A DNA stretch of 64,000 nucleotides from JAISGQ01 sp045604965 (GTDB lineage: Bacteria > Bacillota > Clostridia > Oscillospirales > Acutalibacteraceae). Position numbers and translations under genes: made by a program. The stretch covers positions 70,632 to 134,631 of the forward strand of contig JAZUPB010000014.1 in assembly GCA_045604965.1 (NCBI GenBank). The letters are read 5' to 3'. Positions 16,939 to 25,863 of the stretch are shown here, piece after piece (the first letter of the stretch is position 1; every line of letters begins with the position of its first letter). Under the pieces are notes generated by a model. That model made no database searches, had not been told where the DNA came from, and saw only the letters and a list, made by a program, of their open reading frames with translations.

Positions 16939-18119
16939 TGGGCAAGCTGCTTAGATCCTTAAAAGGCGAAAATGTCCGTCTGTATTCAAATTCAGGTCCG
17001 CTTCTGGCATTGATAGCCGTATTTCTGATATCGGTATGCGTTGCCTGGGTTATCGGAGCAAACAGCGGAAAGGACAGTCTTCTGCCTTCTGCCATAGCCG
17101 ATGAAGTAAACGAGCTTCCTGTGTCTGTGCCCAAAGAACAGACAATTGAAACGGAAGAGACTATACAGCAAGTTATAACGGATGAATATATTTCGGATAG
17201 TAGTATGATATCGGGATCGGATGTATCAGAATCCGATAAGGAAACAACAAAGATCGTGGTTGAAACACGTCCTTTCGACAGTTGGAATGAGGCGTACAGA
17301 GCAAGATATGAAGAACTGACCGATCTTAATGAGGAATACACACGAATGGCGGAAAACCATTCAGGCAGGGAAAAGGGCTACTACATTGCAAAGCAGCAGG
17401 AGGTAGTTCGTGAAGCGTATATAATCAACGCCTGCCTGAAGACGGGAAAGGAAATGGGATATTCCGCAGCTTGGAACGTAGTATATCTCACCCTCTGGCT
17501 GATGCTTCTGCCAATAGGAATATTCGCAGCGGCGGCAATAGCGTCGAAAACCGCAGGAGAATATAAATCGGGAGTTATCTACACCCTTTACACACTTCCT
17601 GTGACCCGTATGAAGCAATATTTTGCAAAACTTATGTCCGTTTCGCTGTTTGCGGTGCTTATGTGTGCCGTTGCGTGGACAGGCTCCGTGTTTGGTGCTA
17701 TGATGGGATGCGGAGGGCTTGCATACGTGGGCGAATATATAAGAGTTCTGGGCGAAAGTGCTAAATTCGAAAGTTTCTTTGCCTTTTCTCTGGAACTGCT
17801 TGTTTGCACCTTTATAACATCACTTATTTTAGTGGCGTTCAGTGCCGCAGTATCCACACTGACACGCAGCCAGAGCACAGCTGTCGCACTTACGGCAGTT
17901 CTGTGCATTGCCGCTATGGTTTTCGGAAAGACAGCAGGAGGCTCAGGCAATATTTTGGTTGGATTGTCTGTGGTATCCGTGTTGGATGTATCCGCACCTC
18001 TGCGAGGTGTTCCGAATTTTGCGTCTGCAGGCTATGGAGTTTCCTGGCTCGCGGCGGCAGTATACTGGCTTGTATTTATAATATGCGGCTATTTAGGAAT
18101 GAGGCGTGATGTGCGCTGA
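16938..18119 (+). CDS. ABC-2 type transporter permease
   Basis: A 393-residue integral membrane protein. One helix near the N-terminus (about 22-40) is followed by an extracytoplasmic loop of about 140 residues (Glu/Ser/Thr rich, 45-175). Five helices then fill residues 178-392, including the ABC-2 motif region GEYKSGVIYTLYTLPVTRMK. This topology (long loop between TM1 and TM2) is typical of ABC-2 permeases linked with SKGE-type ATPases. The start is ATG at 16938, inside the stop of the ATPase gene, with GGAGGGG upstream. It probably exports a lipid, peptide or drug; direction and cargo are inference. Confidence 0.85.
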   Translation: MGKLLRSLKGENVRLYSNSGPLLALIAVFLISVCVAWVIGANSGKDSLLPSAIADEVNELPVSVPKEQTIETEETIQQVITDEYISDSSMISGSDVSESDKETTKIVVETRPFDSWNEAYRARYEELTDLNEEYTRMAENHSGREKGYYIAKQQEVVREAYIINACLKTGKEMGYSAAWNVVYLTLWLMLLPIGIFAAAAIASKTAGEYKSGVIYTLYTLPVTRMKQYFAKLMSVSLFAVLMCAVAWTGSVFGAMMGCGGLAYVGEYIRVLGESAKFESFFAFSLELLVCTFITSLILVAFSAAVSTLTRSQSTAVALTAVLCIAAMVFGKTAGGSGNILVGLSVVSVLDVSAPLRGVPNFASAGYGVSWLAAAVYWLVFIICGYLGMRRDVR

Positions 18120-18147
18120 TGATTCACATCAGAAAGGAATACCGAAG

Positions 18148-19083
18148 ATGAAACGCATATTGGCGGTTTTGACAGTGCTGATTATTCTTTCATCACTGTG
18201 CGGCTGCAGCTGCGACAACAGCGACTATTATTCAACACCGAATGTAGATCCCAAACCATCTGTAGTTGTACAGAGCGGGGCGAAAGATGAGATATCCGCA
18301 CCGGTGATGGGAAAAGGTGAATACACGATGCTGTGTACATTCAGACAGACGGCACTGTACTATGATGCCGAATACGGAATGGAAACAGACTGGGATATGA
18401 AGAGCTGGTATGATTTTACGGCAAAGGAAACCGAAAAGGGTCTGAAGCTGAAATTCACCATAGCACGAAAGAGCTATGTGTACAGCAGCAATGATGACAG
18501 CACGGTAGTGTTTGACACTGCCGATGAGAGCACCAGAAGCTTGGACACCGAGATATATTTTGATATGATCGGTCACGGCTTTACGGTGGATCTTGATAAA
18601 AACTATAAAGTAGTTTCCGTCGGAGGAACAAAGGAGCTTTATTCCAAGGTGGATGGCGCATCCGAGCTGATGGGGGAATCAGAGATACGTGCTATCGCTG
18701 AGGAACTTCTGCTGACCCTGCCTGAAACTGTGACAAAGAATACGGTCATAACCCATTCCCAGACCGTAGATTCCCAGACAAAAATGGAGATGAAATACAG
18801 CGTATCGAAGATATCAGATTCGATGATAAGCTTTGATATGAAGCCTGTAAGTGAATACGGACTTCCCGAAGGGGAATACGGAGATGGGTATTCCATTGAA
18901 TATAAAGGCGCGGCAGATTATAAGGGCTCGCTGAGCATAATGAATACTGACCGTTTCCTGCAGAGTTCCACAAACAGTATAACCTATTACAGTGAAATGA
19001 AGCTGTCAGACGGCACAGGTGTCGTTCAGAAGCTTGACGGTATTACAACAGTAACAGACAGCTGTCAGATAACGGCAAAATAG
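18148..19083 (+). CDS. Lipoprotein of unknown function
   Basis: About 311 residues. The N-terminus MKRILAVLTVLIILSSLCGC is a lipoprotein signal with Cys near residue 20. The mature part is a beta-rich soluble domain with many Thr/Ser/Lys/Asp residues (KGEYTMLCTFRQTALYYDAE, then YFDMIGHGFTVDLDKNYKV, CQITAK at the end), resembling the DUF6612/LolA-like fold class, which I cannot confirm. ATG at 18148 follows AGAAAGGAATACCGA; an upstream ATG at 18106 lies inside the permease gene. It lies between the ABC permease and the K+ transporter genes and likely belongs to the same transcript, perhaps as an accessory factor for the ABC exporter. Confidence 0.7.
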   Translation: MKRILAVLTVLIILSSLCGCSCDNSDYYSTPNVDPKPSVVVQSGAKDEISAPVMGKGEYTMLCTFRQTALYYDAEYGMETDWDMKSWYDFTAKETEKGLKLKFTIARKSYVYSSNDDSTVVFDTADESTRSLDTEIYFDMIGHGFTVDLDKNYKVVSVGGTKELYSKVDGASELMGESEIRAIAEELLLTLPETVTKNTVITHSQTVDSQTKMEMKYSVSKISDSMISFDMKPVSEYGLPEGEYGDGYSIEYKGAADYKGSLSIMNTDRFLQSSTNSITYYSEMKLSDGTGVVQKLDGITTVTDSCQITAK

Positions 19084-19127
19084 AGGACTGAAAAAATAAA
19101 CACACCTACAAAAAGAAGGTGATCTAT

Positions 19128-20588
19128 ATGGAAAACGAAAAGGTATCCGCAGAGGGCAAGCCGAAGTTTTCCGTCAGATTCAAAAAGAATATGCACGTTA
19201 TGCATCAGCGGCTGAAGCGTGCAAAAAGGTTCATAAGCAGAAAGCTTGAAAAAATACCTGCCCACAAGCTCATTCCTATGAGTTTTGCAGTAATAATACT
19301 TGTAGGCACATTGCTTCTGCTTCTGCCATTTTCGGTAAAGAAGGGAGAAGAGCCCACAGGAGTGATACAGGCGCTGTTTGTTGCAACCAGTGCCACCTGC
19401 GTAACAGGACTTACGCCCTTTGATACCGCAACCCACTGGTCTCTTTTCGGACAGACGGTAATAATCCTGCTGATACAGACAGGCGGTCTCGGCGCGATGA
19501 CAATTGTAACATCGCTTGCGCTGTCACTTCGCCAGCGACTGGGGCTGCGCAGTTTGAGAATAGCCCAGGAATCTACAGGATATCTTGATATGGGCGGCAC
19601 GCGCGGAGTTCTGAAGGTGGCGGCAGGGGTGACGCTTATATGTGAAGGCGCAGGAGCACTTCTGCTGTCCTTTGAGTTTATTCCCAGGTTTGGATTCTTG
19701 AAAGGCGTCTGGAGCTCCGTCTTTACGGCGATTTCCGCATACTGCAATGCAGGCTTTGATGTGCTTGGCAGGGGAGACAGTGTGGTAAGTCTCAATTCTG
19801 AGCCTTATGTACTTATGGTGCTGTCAAGCATCATTATTCTCGGCGGACTGGGCTTTGCCGTATTCTATGACATAATAAACGTTATAAAAGAGGGCGGAAA
19901 AGTACGCAATCTTATGATGCATACCAAAATAGTATGCGTTGCATCTGCGGTGCTGCTGATTATAGGCACCCTGTTTTTCCTCGTAAGCGAATGGAACGGC
20001 GTGCTTCAGGGTATGAGCTTCGGAGACAAGCTGTGGAATGCTTTCTTCCAGTCGGTATGTGCTCGCTCAGCCGGCTTTGCATCAGTAGATCTTGGTGCTG
20101 CCAGCGGCTTTACAAAGCTGTTTTTCTGTGTGCTTATGTTTATCGGAGCTTCACCGGGCTCTACCGGCGGCGGTGTAAAGACCACAACTATGGTGGTGCT
20201 GATCACAACGGTGGTATGCACTCTGAAGGGATATGACCATCCTGTAATAGGCAAAAGAAGGATAACAAGAGAAACCGTGTACAAAGCCCTTGCTATATGT
20301 GCTACGGCAATATCCGGAATAATCGTTGCGACGGTAGTCATTCTCGGACAGCTTGGCGGAGAGGTCAAATCCATTGATGCTCTTTACGAAGCGGTCAGCG
20401 CATTCGGAACCGTCGGAGTTACGGCAGGCATAACAGATGATCTGCCGCGGATTTCTATGATGGTTCTCTGTTTGCTGATGTTCCTGGGGAGAGTGGGACC
20501 GATATCGCTTTCACTTTCCATAAGCAGCAGAAGCAGCAAGCGTCCGAAAAACACTATTTATCCCGATGCGACTATAATTTCGGGCTGA
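19128..20588 (+). CDS. Trk/Ktr-type potassium transporter membrane subunit
   Basis: 486 residues of the TrkH/KtrB family, which conduct K+ (often with Na+) into the cell through a four-fold pseudosymmetric pore. All four selectivity-filter segments are visible: ATCVTGLTPFD, AYCNAGFDV, ARSAGFASVD and SAFGTVGVTAG. The conserved intramembrane loop is present as ASPGSTGGGVKTTT. The length matches KtrB rather than the longer TrkH. The start is ATG at 19128 after GAAGGTGATC. Such channels need a KtrA/TrkA RCK subunit for gating, but none is encoded next to it in this window. It is the last gene of the run that began with the GH13 enzyme; no clear terminator follows. Confidence 0.9.
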   Translation: MENEKVSAEGKPKFSVRFKKNMHVMHQRLKRAKRFISRKLEKIPAHKLIPMSFAVIILVGTLLLLLPFSVKKGEEPTGVIQALFVATSATCVTGLTPFDTATHWSLFGQTVIILLIQTGGLGAMTIVTSLALSLRQRLGLRSLRIAQESTGYLDMGGTRGVLKVAAGVTLICEGAGALLLSFEFIPRFGFLKGVWSSVFTAISAYCNAGFDVLGRGDSVVSLNSEPYVLMVLSSIIILGGLGFAVFYDIINVIKEGGKVRNLMMHTKIVCVASAVLLIIGTLFFLVSEWNGVLQGMSFGDKLWNAFFQSVCARSAGFASVDLGAASGFTKLFFCVLMFIGASPGSTGGGVKTTTMVVLITTVVCTLKGYDHPVIGKRRITRETVYKALAICATAISGIIVATVVILGQLGGEVKSIDALYEAVSAFGTVGVTAGITDDLPRISMMVLCLLMFLGRVGPISLSLSISSRSSKRPKNTIYPDATIISG

Positions 20589-20695
20589 TATCTGTTCCTT
20601 GAAATGCGGATATGAATGTGATAAAATCATTTGTATTGTTATGCATTTTTAATAATATTGTTACATTCTGTTTAACGATTGTAAACGGATTGTTA

Positions 20696-20724
20696 TTGAT
20701 TATCGATAAATAAAATGGTATGCT
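20696..20724 (+). promoter_or_regulatory. Promoter of the 20.8-23.9 kb module
   Basis: TTGATT (20696-20701) and TATGCT (20719-20724), 17-nt spacing, about 40 nt before the start codon at 20767. Confidence 0.55.
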
Positions 20725-20766
20725 GAACATACAGCATCACCGCAAATATACGGAGGAATACACAAA

Positions 20767-21582
20767 ATGGCGAATTTATTTGAAACCTGTATCAACAAAA
20801 TGGAACCCGAGCTGATCTCCAAGGGCTACACAAAGGGCGAGAGCCAGTATGGCGGAAACGAGCCCTACGTGCTGTTCAACAGCGAGGCAGACACACTGCT
20901 CATCAAGTACTCAAAGAAGGATAAGCGCTTCTACCTTTGCAAGGGTGAGGCTGAAGCAAAGGCTGACGACTGCGGACACGTTCAGACCTACTTCTTTGAC
21001 GAAGAAGACGGTGACGGCGAGCGCGAGGCACTGAGCGTTGCGCTTGACTTTCTTGATACACTTTCCGCTCCGGTAAAGGTCTCAAAGGACCGTATAGCGG
21101 CTGTTGCAAAGCAGGCAAAGAAGGAAGAATCCGGGGACAGTATGGATGTCAACTTCTTTGTCAACCGAATCCCCACCTCATTCCCCGAGTGCAGAGCTCC
21201 CCTTATTTCCCACAAGAACTATTACGGAGAGATTCTGCCCCTCAAATTCTGTGAAGAGACTGTATGCGCAGCACTTGCAAATAATCTTAAAAAAGGCAAC
21301 AAGGCACGCCTTGATCCCTTCTTCGAACTGCTCTCCAATGCCTACGAAAAGGGCGATATGGATACAAAGAGCATAATTGTCCAGGTTATCCTCAATTCCA
21401 TAATGGATGAAGAGGGACGTGCATATGCAGAGGGCAAGCTCAGCGCACAGCTTCGCAAGGCCTGGATAGCAGGACGCAAGTATATAGGCAAGGAAGTAAA
21501 GCCCGAGCCTGTATCCACTGCAAGAAAGCTCGCTGAGGCACAGGCTACCGCAGAAAGACTTCAGGCTACCCGCCGCAAATAA
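20767..21582 (+). CDS. Uncharacterised cytosolic protein
   Basis: 271 residues, soluble, no signal peptide or membrane helix. The N-terminal half has an alternating acidic/aromatic pattern (ELISKGYTKGESQYGG, LLIKYSKKDKRFYLCKGEAEA). A linker follows (residues 115-130), then a helical C-terminal half (FFELLSNAYEKGDMDTKSI) ending in a basic, Ala-rich tail (AEAQATAERLQATRRK). I do not recognise a family. Codon use is well adapted and the ribosome site is strong (GGAGGAATACACAA), which suggests good expression. It starts the apparent operon with the DUF4173-like membrane protein (57-nt gap) and the zinc-ribbon/TM2 protein, so a role with these membrane partners is possible. Confidence 0.7.
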   Translation: MANLFETCINKMEPELISKGYTKGESQYGGNEPYVLFNSEADTLLIKYSKKDKRFYLCKGEAEAKADDCGHVQTYFFDEEDGDGEREALSVALDFLDTLSAPVKVSKDRIAAVAKQAKKEESGDSMDVNFFVNRIPTSFPECRAPLISHKNYYGEILPLKFCEETVCAALANNLKKGNKARLDPFFELLSNAYEKGDMDTKSIIVQVILNSIMDEEGRAYAEGKLSAQLRKAWIAGRKYIGKEVKPEPVSTARKLAEAQATAERLQATRRK

Positions 21583-21639
21583 GAGAAAAGGGATTTCGGA
21601 ACACTTAAATTTTTCTGAAAAGAGAAAGGGTGCGATGTA

Positions 21640-23376
21640 ATGAATAACAATCCCCAGAACATTCAGAGCAATGTTCCAGTAAACACAAATGCTCCGCAGA
21701 TTGTACCTGTACAGGTACAGCAGCCTGTCGTTTATACGGCACAGCCTCAAGTAGTGTACGCTCCCCAGCCGGTAGTGCACAGCGCACAGCCTGTAAAGAA
21801 GCAGCCCAGCAAGAGGACGAAAAAACTTCTTGAAAACACCTCGAGCGTAAGCTCCTGGATGCTTTTCATTCTTTCGCTTATCTACGGAACCCTGTTTACC
21901 AACATTCTGTTTTCAAACGGTGCAAGCGGACTTGGACTTACTCTTCTTGTAATTATCTACTACTGCTTCTTCACACCGTTTATCGTAACAGGCGGCGGCA
22001 AGAGCCGCAAAACCGCGTGGCTCCTTCTTGCACCGGTTCTTGTTCTGGCAGTCTCAGCCACACTGTTCGCATCCACCGCAGGCAGAGCGGTAGCGATTCT
22101 CCTTATGCTCGTTCTTATGCCGATGCAGCTTATGCTTATGGGCGGCTGTTCGCAGAACAGAGTAGTTTCATTCAGAGGATTTACAGATATTTTCAGAGTG
22201 TTCTTCGGATATACCTTTGCTAATATCGGAGCATCCTTCCGTTCTCTCGGAAAGAACGACGGAAGCAAAAAGGGAAATGGACTTAAGGTTTTCCTCGGTC
22301 TTGTTATCTCGATTCCTGTTCTTATCGTGCTTATTTCAATTTTCGCATCTGCTGATGCGGCTTTTGCACACTTTGTAGATACGATTGTAGATTTTATAAA
22401 TCTCGATCTTTCTGAGCTGGTTGCGGATATACTGATCGGAGCTATTCTTGCAGTGTTTATTTTCTCCAACGTGCTTACCCTTCGTTCAGGCTATTCCACC
22501 AACAAGAAGGAAGGCAAAAAGATACAGATATTTGATTCTGTAATCACCGCTACAGTTCTTTTTGCGGCAGCAGTTGTTTACCTGATCTTTGTGTTTATCC
22601 AGATCGAGTACCTCTTTGTTGGCGCGAAACTCCCTGCAGACCTCACTTATGCAGAATATGTGCATAAGGGTGTTTTCGAACTGAGCCTTGCAATTTTCCT
22701 CACATTTGTGGTTTGCGCCGCTATTCGCACCTGGGCAAAGAGAAACGAAAACGGGAAAGTAGGCATAATTCTCAGAGCGGCTCTCAGCGTCATAACTCTT
22801 GCCACATTTGTTATCTGCATATCTGCGTTTTACCGTATTTTCCTCTATATCGACGCATACGGCCTGACCGTAAGCAGAGTTGCGGCGGTTATGTTCATAC
22901 TCGGTATGACTCTTGCATTGCTGGCTCTTGTTGCCGGATTCTGGATCGATAAGCTCCGCATTGCACCTGTTGTAGCAGCTATAGTCATTTTCTGTATCTG
23001 CGCTTTCAATATAATGAATGTTGACAGAGTAGTTGCAAAGGTCAATGTTGACAGACATATACAGAGCGGAAAGAACATTGATATTGAATATATCGCAGAA
23101 GAGCTCTCCTGCGGAACAATGCCTGAAATAGAGCGTCTGTACAATAACGCACAGGACGAGCAGACAAAGAATCTTGCAGAAGCACTGATAGCTATGTACT
23201 ATTACGACGGCTCTCTCAATACCTGGGACGGAAAAGTGGCCATAAAGGATGTAGATTTTGCTGACTGGACATTTGACCACCAGAACGGCCTTGCAATCTA
23301 TAAGGCTGCAGGCAGCCCCGACAGAGAGACCATAGAATATCTCGAGGACTTCTGCAACCGCTATTATTACTGGTAA
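21640..23376 (+). CDS. Polytopic membrane protein, DUF4153/DUF4173-like
   Basis: 578 residues. The first 55 form a Pro/Gln/Val-rich soluble tail with QPVV-type repeats. Roughly twelve hydrophobic helices follow between residues 70 and 470. The segment YAEYVHKGVFELSLAIFLTF followed by FYRIFLYIDAYGLTVSRV and IMNVDRVVAKVNVDR is the hallmark pattern I associate with DUF4153/DUF4173 membrane proteins, whose function is unknown. The C-terminal 110 residues are a soluble domain (DIEYIAEELSCGTMPEIERL ... YLEDFCNRYYYW). AGAAAGGGTGCG precedes the ATG. The next gene begins 5 nt after the stop, so the two are translationally linked. Confidence 0.75.
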   Translation: MNNNPQNIQSNVPVNTNAPQIVPVQVQQPVVYTAQPQVVYAPQPVVHSAQPVKKQPSKRTKKLLENTSSVSSWMLFILSLIYGTLFTNILFSNGASGLGLTLLVIIYYCFFTPFIVTGGGKSRKTAWLLLAPVLVLAVSATLFASTAGRAVAILLMLVLMPMQLMLMGGCSQNRVVSFRGFTDIFRVFFGYTFANIGASFRSLGKNDGSKKGNGLKVFLGLVISIPVLIVLISIFASADAAFAHFVDTIVDFINLDLSELVADILIGAILAVFIFSNVLTLRSGYSTNKKEGKKIQIFDSVITATVLFAAAVVYLIFVFIQIEYLFVGAKLPADLTYAEYVHKGVFELSLAIFLTFVVCAAIRTWAKRNENGKVGIILRAALSVITLATFVICISAFYRIFLYIDAYGLTVSRVAAVMFILGMTLALLALVAGFWIDKLRIAPVVAAIVIFCICAFNIMNVDRVVAKVNVDRHIQSGKNIDIEYIAEELSCGTMPEIERLYNNAQDEQTKNLAEALIAMYYYDGSLNTWDGKVAIKDVDFADWTFDHQNGLAIYKAAGSPDRETIEYLEDFCNRYYYW

Positions 23377-23381
23377 TAAAA

Positions 23382-23882
23382 ATGGCAATTATTGTTTGTC
23401 CCGAATGCGGTGAGATGTGCCGAGATTATGACCGTTTCTGCCCCACCTGCGGCGCAGCCTGCAGCGGATTTGAAGGCGGAGACTGTGACGGCAACTGCTT
23501 CGGCTGTGAACACGATATGCCTCACGGCTGCACAAAACCTGCAGGTCATATGCCCTTTGTATCTCCATACCCTCATTCCATCGTGGAGAAAAAGGGGAAA
23601 TACGTTATGATCGAGGAAAGCGACAAGCGCAATAAAATAGGGACTGTGGCGCTGGCACTTCTCCCAACAGGGGCTTTCGGACTCCACGATTTCTATTCAA
23701 GATATTACCTGCGCGGACTCGCTCATATTGGGCTCATATCCATTGACATCATTGCAAGGGTCTGCAGTATCCCAATATACTCAGCCGGACTGCTCCTGAG
23801 CTGGGGACTTGCGGTGTTGGAGGCAGTGCTTATTATTGCCGGAAAAATAAAAACAGACGGAAAGGGATTTCCGTTCTCATAA
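23382..23882 (+). CDS. Zinc-ribbon protein with TM2 domain
   Basis: 166 residues. The N-terminus has a double-CxxC zinc ribbon (CPECGEMCRDYDRFCPTCG, residues 6-24), then a second Cys-rich stretch (CDGNCFGCEHDMPHGC). The C-terminal half has two hydrophobic helices with the TM2 signature (GAFGLHDFYSRYYLRGLAH). Such fusions are widespread in Firmicutes and are thought to be membrane-bound zinc sensors or scaffolds, but no function is established. It begins 5 nt after the DUF4173-like gene and ends its operon, followed by a strong hairpin. Confidence 0.75.
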   Translation: MAIIVCPECGEMCRDYDRFCPTCGAACSGFEGGDCDGNCFGCEHDMPHGCTKPAGHMPFVSPYPHSIVEKKGKYVMIEESDKRNKIGTVALALLPTGAFGLHDFYSRYYLRGLAHIGLISIDIIARVCSIPIYSAGLLLSWGLAVLEAVLIIAGKIKTDGKGFPFS

Positions 23883-23894
23883 AAAAGTTTATTT

Positions 23895-23928
23895 ATATGC
23901 ACCTCCAAAAATGTTTGGAGGTGCATAT
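23895..23928 (+). terminator. Terminator of the 20.8-23.9 kb module
   Basis: A 15-bp perfect stem (ATATGCACCTCCAAA with its complement) and a 4-nt loop, then TGTTATAT, 12 nt after the stop codon. Confidence 0.8.
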
Positions 23929-24014
23929 TGTTATATACCTGCATATTGCTGTTAGAGTAAGGGAATACAGCATATAGGACTAGATTAAGGGGAGTTTATT
24001 GTACAGTACTGCAA

Positions 24015-24043
24015 TTGAAATATAGCAGAGCTTATGATAAAAT
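24015..24043 (+). promoter_or_regulatory. Promoter of the Cys-rich LRR protein gene
   Basis: TTGAAA (24015-24020) and TAAAAT (24038-24043), 17-nt spacing, 31 nt before the ATG. Confidence 0.65.
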
Positions 24044-24073
24044 GTTAAAAGAGTAACTTACGGAGGTAATAAA

Positions 24074-25816
24074 ATGAAAAAGTTATGGCAGTGTGAAGGA
24101 AAAGCTTTGCTTATGAAAAGCATAACAGTATTGATTCTTATAATTTGTTTACTGGCATCATTTGTGCCAAGTAATACATTCAAACCCGCTTATGCTGCGG
24201 AGGAAAGCACAGTAACAAACCCCGGTTCTCTGCAAATTACAATGAATACAACATTCCCGGTAGGCAGTGATATGAATAACCTCGGAATATGGGGTACAGA
24301 TACGATTTACATCGATTGGGGAAATGGAAAGATTGTTGAATTTACCGAGGAGTGGCGAGTTGTTGAGGGGAAGACAATCAAGATATACTGCAGAGGCAAT
24401 GTTACCCAGTTAGACTGCGATTACAGTCAGCTGTCCTCGTTGAACATAAGCAATTGCTCAAGCTTGAAAGAGCTGAACTGCTGCAATAATTTTCTTAAGG
24501 AATTAAATGTCAGCAACAAAACAAGTTTGCATACGCTGCGCTGCAATGATAATCAAATCACCCAACTGGATGTTACAAGCTGTTCTGCTCTGAAAGAGTT
24601 GAATTGCAGAGGAAACAAACTGAAAGAGTTAAATGTAAGCAAAAATAAGAATTTAGTATTTCTGCATTGCGGACAGAATTTCTTGAGCAAGCTTGATGTA
24701 AGCGGTAATCCTGCTCTTGCGGACCTAAACTGCGATGAAAACCAACTGACCTATCTTAACATAAGTAATAACGGCAGTCTCAAAAAGCTTTGCTGTGCTT
24801 GCAATATGTTAAGTGATCTTGACTGCAGCAGTTGTGCATCTCTTCGCACCGTTGATTGCGGAGTGAACAGACTGACATTTGAGGATCTTGGGGATATATA
24901 TAATGCGGTGGCAGGCGTAAAAGTTACTTTTGCTCCGCAGGAAGTGATCGAAATTCCGGAGACAGCGTATGAAATTGACCTTTCCTCTCAGTATGATGTT
25001 GCAGGAGCGAAGACTGTGTATAAGTGGTGCGATGCTTCTGATGAGACAGAAGTTCAGCCTACATATGCTGAAGGCGGAAAATTTGAATTTGGCGAAGAAT
25101 TTGCCGGAAGATCATTTTTCTGCATAATGACAAATGAGTTAAGTCCCGATGCAGTGATTTCAACTTCGAATGTAGAAATCATAAGTCAGAATATGGAAGA
25201 AGGAGACATCGGGCGCGATGAGAATTATGTAGAAAATATTGAGGTAGATGAAGGTACTGTTTTTGAGGATGAGGAAGGAAGCCGATATGGAACAGGCAGG
25301 ATTCATCTTGTTGTAGGCGATGTTGCAGAGGGCGATGAGGATATTATTCTCGAGGCAATTAAATCGAATAACGGGACATTCAACAGAGATGACGGAAATT
25401 ATGCTTTATATGAAATAGATCTTGAGACCGACGATGGCGTTAAAATTAAGGTAGTTGACGGAAGAATACGAGTTTGCCTTAAATACCCTAAGAATCTTAA
25501 TTCCAGATATTCAGAATATACTTATAAACTGTATCATATGAATGATGACGGCACAGTAGAAGAGGTGGAAATAGAAACAGCGCCCAACGGTATATGGTTC
25601 TATGCTGATGATTTCAGTCCGTTTGCGCTTATCTTTATCGACAATAATGCAGAGGAATCTGCGTCAGATAATTCCGAAATTGACGTAGAATCAGAAAATC
25701 ACAGCGGTGCAGACAACGGAAATGCAATTTTGTTTTTAGGTATAGGTGTTGCTGTAATAGCAGTTGGTGCAGGAGTTATTGTGATTATAAAGAGAAAGAA
25801 CAAGACTAATAAGTAA
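24074..25816 (+). CDS. Surface leucine-rich repeat protein with Cys-type repeats and C-terminal anchor
   Basis: 580 residues. The signal peptide ends around AYAAEE (residue 43). Then come about eight 21-residue leucine-rich repeats (about 110-290) of the LKELNCRGNKLKELNVSKN pattern, in which one Leu is often replaced by Cys. Next are two beta-rich domains (about 300-370 and 390-520, with IHLVVGDVAEGDED and CLKYPKNLNSRYSEY), an acidic Ser/Asn spacer, and a C-terminal transmembrane helix (about 548-572) with a KRKNK stop-transfer tail. It is likely displayed on the cell surface for protein or carbohydrate contact. It differs in repeat type from the LRR protein at 12773, so the two are not recent duplicates. 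Codon use is more AT-rich than its neighbours. Confidence 0.82.
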   Translation: MKKLWQCEGKALLMKSITVLILIICLLASFVPSNTFKPAYAAEESTVTNPGSLQITMNTTFPVGSDMNNLGIWGTDTIYIDWGNGKIVEFTEEWRVVEGKTIKIYCRGNVTQLDCDYSQLSSLNISNCSSLKELNCCNNFLKELNVSNKTSLHTLRCNDNQITQLDVTSCSALKELNCRGNKLKELNVSKNKNLVFLHCGQNFLSKLDVSGNPALADLNCDENQLTYLNISNNGSLKKLCCACNMLSDLDCSSCASLRTVDCGVNRLTFEDLGDIYNAVAGVKVTFAPQEVIEIPETAYEIDLSSQYDVAGAKTVYKWCDASDETEVQPTYAEGGKFEFGEEFAGRSFFCIMTNELSPDAVISTSNVEIISQNMEEGDIGRDENYVENIEVDEGTVFEDEEGSRYGTGRIHLVVGDVAEGDEDIILEAIKSNNGTFNRDDGNYALYEIDLETDDGVKIKVVDGRIRVCLKYPKNLNSRYSEYTYKLYHMNDDGTVEEVEIETAPNGIWFYADDFSPFALIFIDNNAEESASDNSEIDVESENHSGADNGNAILFLGIGVAVIAVGAGVIVIIKRKNKTNK

Positions 25817-25830
25817 TCAGACAAGTAAAG

Positions 25831-25863
25831 AAAAGCCGCTCAATCGAGTGGCTTTTCTTTTTA
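25831..25863. terminator. Terminator between convergent LRR and MATE genes
   Basis: An 11-bp stem (AAAAGCCGCTC with GAGTGGCTTTT, one G-T pair) and loop AATC, followed by CTTTTTA on the forward strand. It overlaps the end of the MATE gene. Confidence 0.85.
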
